Assembly (NCBI GenBank): GCA_964423675.1
Contig: CAYRFP010000030.1
Location: forward strand, 1-26,407
Direction: 5' to 3'
Origin: RUG563 sp964423675
Lineage (GTDB): Bacteria; Bacillota; Clostridia; Christensenellales; Aristaeellaceae
DNA: 26,407 bases
The notes beneath the pieces are model-generated. The model did not search any database and had not been told where the DNA came from. It saw only the letters and a program-made list of their open reading frames with translations. How positions within the stretch are numbered: position 1 is the stretch's first letter; each line of letters starts with the position of its first letter. The translations under genes were made by a program, and so were the position numbers. Positions 22,061-26,407 of the stretch are shown piece by piece.

Positions 22061-24157
22061 TTACAGCTCGTGTTCTGTACGCAGTAAAACTTCCTCTTGC
22101 ATTTTTTCAGACAGGGTCACAAAATAATCACTGTATCCGCCGATACGAACCACCAAATCCCTGTAGTCCTCAGGGTGTTTTCGAGCCATCAACAACGTAT
22201 CCCGATCCACAACATTGATTTGGAGCTCAAATCCACCCCGCTCCAGATACGCATGCAGCATCGCCAGAAGTTTCTCAACGGATTCGGTTCGGAACAGCTT
22301 TTTTGAGAATTTCAAGTTAACCGCCACACCGCCAACAAACAACTGATGTTCCCACTTGGTACTGGACAAAATGGATGCGGTTGGACCTTTGTGTTCCCGG
22401 CCCTGCGCTGCCCCGGAACCATCCCCAAACGGAAAACCGGCTTTTCGTCCATCCGGGGTGGCCCCTGTCTGTTTTCCCAATACCGCATGCATAATCCAGC
22501 AAAAAACGCTTGGAATCAACCTGCCATTGGAAAATACAGGCCTGTATTGAGAACAAATTTCTGCCAGTTTTTTCGTCAGCAACAGGCTCCACCGATCACT
22601 TTCTTCTTCGTCATTTCCATATTTGCTGACACGGTTCAAAAATTTCAGCCGCTCCGGCTCATATCCCTCAAAATCAACCTCCAGCATGTGACGCAGCTGT
22701 GCCATGGTGTACTTCTTTTCCCGGTAAACAAAGCGGTCGATTACGGTCAGAGAATCAATCAGATTAGCCATTCCAACAAAGCTTGGCATAATCCAGTTAT
22801 ACCGAGCGCCACCCCGCTCAATGTCTATTCCTCGATCTAGGCAGTCATTGACAAAGCAGGAAAGCAGCGGGTTTATGGAATGGTCTTGCCGGATCAGTCG
22901 AAAGTTGTTCTGAATCTCAAAATTTTCCCGAATGTGTGCATCCAGTGCAGACCAATACGCCATCATCAGCTGTTCCATGGAATCGAAGGGTTGCTTCATA
23001 GCATCTAGCAAAATACCTGTTAAATTATGATAGGGACTGGCAACCCAAACATTGGAAGCCGCAATCGGTGTTATTTCCACACAGGTGCTGTGTATATAGC
23101 GATGGCTTTCTTCTGCCGGAACACCATAGTGCTGCAATCCCGCAGAAATGACATCCTCATTAAAAATTGCAGGATGGGACGCCCCGGTGGAGAGGATTTC
23201 GCAGGCTCTTCGCAGATAGGTTTCTGGCATTTCCGGTGTCCAGCAAAGGCCCACCGACGGATAAACCAGCCGATTGTCTGATATCACATTCATACACATC
23301 ATGGTTAGCTCATTATAAACCGGTTCGCCCGCAGATGTTCTGCCGCCAACCATATAACCGCTGGATAGACCATGGGACACCCGGTTATTGATCTGAATGC
23401 CTAGACAGTCTAACAGAAGCTGGGCGAACTCATCAGAAAGGCCATTTTCCTCCCGATCCTTCCGATAATATGAATACAAATACTGATCCGGCCTGCCAAG
23501 CTGAAACTGTTGATTGCAATAGCGCATGGGATCCAATGACAGACAGAACGTCACAAAATGAACAGACTGAACGGCTTCGTAAAAGCTTTCTGCCGGATAC
23601 CGCGGGACCTTTCGGCAAATAAAAGCAAGCTGTTTCAATTCTTTTTTTCGCTCCGGTTCCAATGCTTCCTCCGCCAGACGTTCCGCCAGTGCCGCATAGC
23701 GATCCGAGAACCCAGCCACTGCCTCCAGCGTTTTGGTGCAAACATCATAAAACAGCTGCTGCTCTGCCGTGGCATGCCTTTTCTTCTCGTTGATTTCCTC
23801 CATAATCCCGGAAATTCCCTGACGAAGCAGCAATTCATAATCAATGCTCATGTGGGAATCCTGCCCAACCATAGGGCAGCTGTTCTCCGCTTCCAGTCTG
23901 ATTTTCCTCCATCGACGTGCTTCGTCCTCGGATAGCCGAATAGAGGCTTTTCCCACAATCAGTTCCCCCTCGTCAATAACCGGTTGCTCTGCCTGCATGG
24001 CAACCGCATAAGCGGCCCCATACCGCTCTTCCTGTGACAAGCAGCCGCACGCAAGATAATACTCCCAGAATCGCAGACGAAAATGATCATAACAAATAAC
24101 CGGACGAACTGCCTGTTCCCGAAGTTGTTGGAGCCGTTTTTTATCAGATAACCTCAT
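22061..24157 (-). CDS. Glycyl radical enzyme of unassigned substrate (PFL-like)
   Basis: This is an oxygen-sensitive radical enzyme of the pyruvate formate-lyase superfamily with about 698 aa. The C-terminal glycyl loop reads RIGGYSDYF (radical Gly near residue 674). The thiyl cysteine is Cys359 in HSTCVEITP, and HPAIFNEDVI is also typical. Dehydratases and lyases such as CutC and glycerol dehydratase have GCVEP here; Thr before Cys and IT after Glu do not match the characterised classes I know. The protein is about 90 residues shorter than those. The ATG at 24157 has GGAGG seven bases upstream. Its activase follows at 21931 and a cupin/AraC regulator is divergent, so it is probably induced by its substrate. 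Reaction unknown. Confidence 0.9.
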   Translation of the reverse strand: MRLSDKKRLQQLREQAVRPVICYDHFRLRFWEYYLACGCLSQEERYGAAYAVAMQAEQPVIDEGELIVGKASIRLSEDEARRWRKIRLEAENSCPMVGQDSHMSIDYELLLRQGISGIMEEINEKKRHATAEQQLFYDVCTKTLEAVAGFSDRYAALAERLAEEALEPERKKELKQLAFICRKVPRYPAESFYEAVQSVHFVTFCLSLDPMRYCNQQFQLGRPDQYLYSYYRKDREENGLSDEFAQLLLDCLGIQINNRVSHGLSSGYMVGGRTSAGEPVYNELTMMCMNVISDNRLVYPSVGLCWTPEMPETYLRRACEILSTGASHPAIFNEDVISAGLQHYGVPAEESHRYIHSTCVEITPIAASNVWVASPYHNLTGILLDAMKQPFDSMEQLMMAYWSALDAHIRENFEIQNNFRLIRQDHSINPLLSCFVNDCLDRGIDIERGGARYNWIMPSFVGMANLIDSLTVIDRFVYREKKYTMAQLRHMLEVDFEGYEPERLKFLNRVSKYGNDEEESDRWSLLLTKKLAEICSQYRPVFSNGRLIPSVFCWIMHAVLGKQTGATPDGRKAGFPFGDGSGAAQGREHKGPTASILSSTKWEHQLFVGGVAVNLKFSKKLFRTESVEKLLAMLHAYLERGGFELQINVVDRDTLLMARKHPEDYRDLVVRIGGYSDYFVTLSEKMQEEVLLRTEHEL

Positions 24158-24186
24158 ACTATTTCCTCCACCTGTTTCATTTCTGA

Positions 24187-24215
24187 TTGCATTATACATC
24201 AAATTGTGATATGAT
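24187..24215 (+). promoter_or_regulatory. Promoter of the AraC-family regulator, overlapping the divergent enzyme promoter
   Basis: Plus strand: -35 TTGCAT (24187-24192), 17-base spacer, -10 TATGAT (24210-24215). On the minus strand a perfect -10 TATAAT (24191-24196) sits over the same DNA with no recognisable -35. This is what an activator-dependent promoter for the glycyl radical enzyme would look like. Confidence 0.65.
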
Positions 24216-24281
24216 GATTATAGGTTCCACTCATTTTCCTGTAAAATACGCTCAATTTCACCGGGATAGGGAGACTATATC

Positions 24282-25145
24282 ATGCCAAAACTGGAAAGCC
24301 AATTTCACTGTTCATTGGAGGGCAATTTTAAAGCCCCATCACAGATGGTTCGTGCTTTTTTCTATTGTAACTATTCCATTGAACCGCATCAGCATGACTT
24401 TTATGAGGTAAATATTGTCTTGGCCGGGAAGGGACAACATCTGATCGAAAACCGAAGCTTTGCCGCCACAAAGGGAGATGTTTTTGTCATTCCCCCGGGG
24501 ATTATTCATGCCTATACTGAATCCGTAGACATGGACGTGTTTCACATTCTGATTCGTCCATCATTTTTGACCAGAGAATTGGAGTCCAGTTCTCCGGTCA
24601 CCGGATTTCGTTTTCTGGTGGACATTGAACCGTTTCTGCGCAGCCAGTCTCAACAAAGTTTTTTTCTCCATTTGTCCGCCCCCGAGTTGGCCTTATTGCA
24701 GCAGGACCTTTCCCTCATTACAGATGGTGGGCTATGTCAACAGGAAAACTGTGAACCGCTGAAAAACTGTACCACGCTCAAGCTGTTATACTGGATGTCC
24801 TTACAGCTTCACCGCCAGATATTTCAGCAACCCAAAACACAGTTTGGTACAGAGCAATCCATCGTTATTGTACTGGAATACATTCACGCCAATTTTGGAG
24901 AAAAAATCACCATTGAAACCCTTTGCGCCATTGCGCACACCTCCCGTCCAACCCTGATGCGGAGGTTTAAAGCCCTATGCGGATGCTCACCCATGCAGTA
25001 TGTTTTGCAGTACCGTAAAGCAAAGGCGGTTTCCATGCTGCAATCCAGCTCGCTGACCAAAACACAAATTGCCCATGCCTGCGGTTTCTATGATCTGTCC
25101 CATATGGAACACGTTCTCAACCAGAAATTCAAATTGACATCATAA
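24282..25145 (+). CDS. AraC-family regulator with N-terminal cupin sensor
   Basis: This is a 287-aa transcription factor. The N-terminal cupin reads IEPHQHDFYEVNIVLAGKGQHLIENRSF, then GDVFVIPPGIIHAY. The C-terminal 95 residues hold the two helix-turn-helix motifs (ITIETLCAIAHTSRPTLMRRFKALCG; then KTQIAHACGFYDLSHMEHVLNQKFK). The ATG has GGGAG upstream. It is transcribed away from the glycyl radical enzyme gene through a 124-base shared control region. It most likely activates that gene in response to a small ligand bound by the cupin domain. Confidence 0.92.
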   Translation: MPKLESQFHCSLEGNFKAPSQMVRAFFYCNYSIEPHQHDFYEVNIVLAGKGQHLIENRSFAATKGDVFVIPPGIIHAYTESVDMDVFHILIRPSFLTRELESSSPVTGFRFLVDIEPFLRSQSQQSFFLHLSAPELALLQQDLSLITDGGLCQQENCEPLKNCTTLKLLYWMSLQLHRQIFQQPKTQFGTEQSIVIVLEYIHANFGEKITIETLCAIAHTSRPTLMRRFKALCGCSPMQYVLQYRKAKAVSMLQSSSLTKTQIAHACGFYDLSHMEHVLNQKFKLTS

Positions 25146-25400
25146 TGCTCCGCGCTTATAATGGCCTTGTCAATATCTTTCAGATAAAGGAGACGCTTCC
25201 AAGAAAAAAAGTTTATATTTAGCACCCCGAAGAATTGTTTCTTCCCGTTTTTGCGATCGTTTTCAGTACACAGAAAGCGAAGTGGCTTACCGAACATAAA
25301 AAAATGCTTTACAAAACCTTGGCGATGATAATTTGCTTTGCCACGGAAGTGGCAGATTTGACTATGAGAATTGGGCAATTCTTTTATAAGGAGAGTAAAA
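25146..25400. other. Gap between the AraC regulator and the Nudix gene
   Basis: It holds no supported gene, RNA or terminator. A minus-strand open frame running into the end of the regulator gene has no ribosome binding site and no family resemblance. Base composition is AT-rich. Confidence 0.35.
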
Positions 25401-25886
25401 ATGTCAGACATACTTTTCAAAACCGACGATTACATCTTTTCGTACCGTGTCGGCGGTGTGTTGATACATAACGGAAAAGTGCTTATGCAAAATGCAGAAG
25501 GCGACGACGGCTACGCCTTTATCGGCGGTCATGTTGCCTTTGGCGAAACGACCGCCGAAACCCTTGTGCGAGAGTTCAAGGAAGAAATCGGCGCAGATAT
25601 TAAGATTGAAAAATTACTTATGGTAAGTGAAAATTTCTTCCCATGGGGTAATCGTCCTTGTCAGCAAATCAATTTGTATTATCTGGTTTCCTTGAAGGAT
25701 GAAACACAAATTCCTCTTGACAGAAATTTCAAGGCGCTTGACGATTTGGGCAACGAGCGTATTGAGCTGAATATGTGTTGGATACCGCTTGAAGATACAC
25801 CTAACAAGAGCATATATCCCCCACAAGCGAAGGAGCACATTATGAATCTGCCCGATGAAATCGTGTACTTTGTTTATAAGGAGTAA
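25401..25886 (+). CDS. Nudix hydrolase
   Basis: Nudix proteins hydrolyse nucleoside diphosphates linked to another group. The 161-aa sequence has a complete Nudix box at residues 43-65: GHVAFGE, then REFKEEIGA, preceded by YRVGGVLIHNGKVLMQ. The substrate is unknown; the length and C-terminal PPQAKEHI region resemble small general-purpose members. The ATG at 25401 has AAGGAG upstream; an earlier in-frame ATG at 25371 has none. It heads a small operon with a tiny membrane protein and an acetyltransferase. Confidence 0.92.
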   Translation: MSDILFKTDDYIFSYRVGGVLIHNGKVLMQNAEGDDGYAFIGGHVAFGETTAETLVREFKEEIGADIKIEKLLMVSENFFPWGNRPCQQINLYYLVSLKDETQIPLDRNFKALDDLGNERIELNMCWIPLEDTPNKSIYPPQAKEHIMNLPDEIVYFVYKE

Positions 25887-25891
25887 AACGT

Positions 25892-26068
25892 ATGAAAAGA
25901 CAATTACAATGAATAGGAATTATACTGTTCAGTATTATGATGATTTTGGGTATGGGTGATGAAGCTGTGTTTGATCTCTGCCTTAGATTTTCCCACATCT
26001 TTATGGCGATTGGTGTATTCGGCTTCGGCTGGATGTTTACCAAGGAAAAGAAGAACAACGATAAATGA
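25892..26068 (+). pseudogene. Small membrane protein interrupted by an in-frame TGA
   Basis: The ATG at 25892 has AAGGAG eight bases upstream and lies five bases after the Nudix stop. After six codons (MKRQLQ) there is TGA (25910-25912). The same frame then continues for 51 codons: IGIILFSIMMILGMGDE, VFDLCLRFSHIFMAIGVFGFGWMF and a charged tail KEKKNNDK. This looks like a two-helix membrane protein in which a Trp codon (TGG) became TGA. Other genes here use TGA as stop, so a changed code is unlikely. No family is recognised. Confidence 0.55.
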
Positions 26069-26084
26069 GAAAGCGCAATATTTA

Positions 26085-26407
26085 ATGAAAATACAATTTG
26101 AGAACTTAACCATCCGTCAAGCCGAGGTTGCTGATGCAAAGCAGCTTACCGCTTGGTGGAATGATGGTGCTGTGATGGCACACGCAGGATTCCCCAATGG
26201 TTTAGGAACAACCGAGGAAGATGTTATCGAAGGACTTGGCAACGGTCGTATGGTCATTGAGGAAAGCGACCGTCTGATTGGTGAGTGCAATTACCGTAAC
26301 GTATCGGACGGCGTTGCAGAGATCGGTATTAAGATCTGTGAAACCGATTGTCAGAACCGTGGTGTTGGCAGAAAGGTTTTGAGTATGCTGATCGGATGGC
26401 TGTTCAG
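26085..26407 (+). CDS. GNAT-family acetyltransferase, C-terminus outside the window
   Basis: The frame is open from ATG 26085 to the window end (107 codons). It begins MKIQFENLTIRQAEVADAKQL, has a central MVIEESDRLIGECNYR strand pair, and reaches the acetyl-CoA pyrophosphate motif QNRGVGRKVL. WWNDGAVMAHAGFPNGLG is typical of small-molecule or antibiotic N-acetyltransferase relatives. The substrate is unknown. The ribosome binding site is weak (GAGAAAG), and the gene lies 16 bases after the preceding frame. Confidence 0.88.
   Translation, partial: MKIQFENLTIRQAEVADAKQLTAWWNDGAVMAHAGFPNGLGTTEEDVIEGLGNGRMVIEESDRLIGECNYRNVSDGVAEIGIKICETDCQNRGVGRKVLSMLIGWLF

Noticed and set aside
25088..25420. 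Minus-strand open frame between the AraC and Nudix genes
   Set aside because: It overlaps the end of the regulator gene, has no ribosome binding site and no recognisable protein pattern.
25892..26068. Alternative genetic code (UGA as Trp) or selenocysteine
   Set aside because: Several genes in the window end in TGA with coupled starts (ATGA overlaps at 4836 and 5585), and no selenocysteine insertion structure is evident after codon 7.
1..26407. CRISPR array, prophage or toxin-antitoxin locus
   Set aside because: No regularly spaced repeats, phage structural genes or recognisable toxin-antitoxin pair were seen on either strand.

Overview
The window looks like chromosomal DNA of a spore-forming member of the Clostridia (Bacillota) of intermediate GC content. 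The support is a complete spoIIAA-spoIIAB-sigF operon with a SigH-like promoter, purine-rich GGAGG ribosome binding sites before nearly every gene, a LoaP-type NusG paralogue, a CpsB/C/D-type exopolysaccharide module and a glycyl radical enzyme. No species can be named from the sequence alone.

Region 1 (about 1-8650, all minus strand) is an exopolysaccharide or glycan operon. In transcription order it holds a LoaP-like antiterminator, an LCP glycan ligase, a small secreted protein, an intrinsic terminator, the Wzz/BY-kinase/PHP-phosphatase control trio, a membrane UDP-sugar 4,6-dehydratase, a DegT aminotransferase, a phosphoglycosyltransferase that loses its C-terminal third, and the start of a second, paralogous aminotransferase cut by the window edge. 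Dehydratase, aminotransferase and phosphoglycosyltransferase together make and load a 4-amino-4,6-dideoxy-HexNAc onto undecaprenyl phosphate.

Region 2 (8937-10398), directly upstream of that operon, is the most interesting part. A tyrosine recombinase gene and an outward-facing near-consensus promoter lie between perfect 25-bp inverted repeats. As drawn, the promoter points away from the operon and into an intrinsic terminator. Inversion would place it in front of loaP. This reads as a self-contained, recombinase-encoding ON/OFF switch for the glycan operon. The layout is like that of the Hin flagellar switch, but with a tyrosine recombinase.

Region 3 (10618-12796) holds a MATE efflux gene. 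Its leader carries a terminator hairpin overlapped by a 17-codon leader ORF with its own Shine-Dalgarno sequence, which suggests translation-controlled attenuation. It is followed by the scar of a deleted cytidylate-kinase-like gene and a second MATE gene.

Region 4 (12884-19676) holds tRNA-Arg(ACG) with its promoter and terminator, a full-length GH2 beta-galactosidase with dyad-marked promoter DNA, the spoIIA operon, and another MATE transporter that starts at TTG.

Region 5 (19695-26407) starts with a decayed FtsX-type permease. Next come a glycyl radical enzyme with an unusual active-site context and its activase, which carries an apparent one-base frameshift. A divergent cupin/AraC regulator follows, and then a Nudix hydrolase, a tiny membrane protein interrupted by an in-frame UGA, and a GNAT acetyltransferase cut by the window end.
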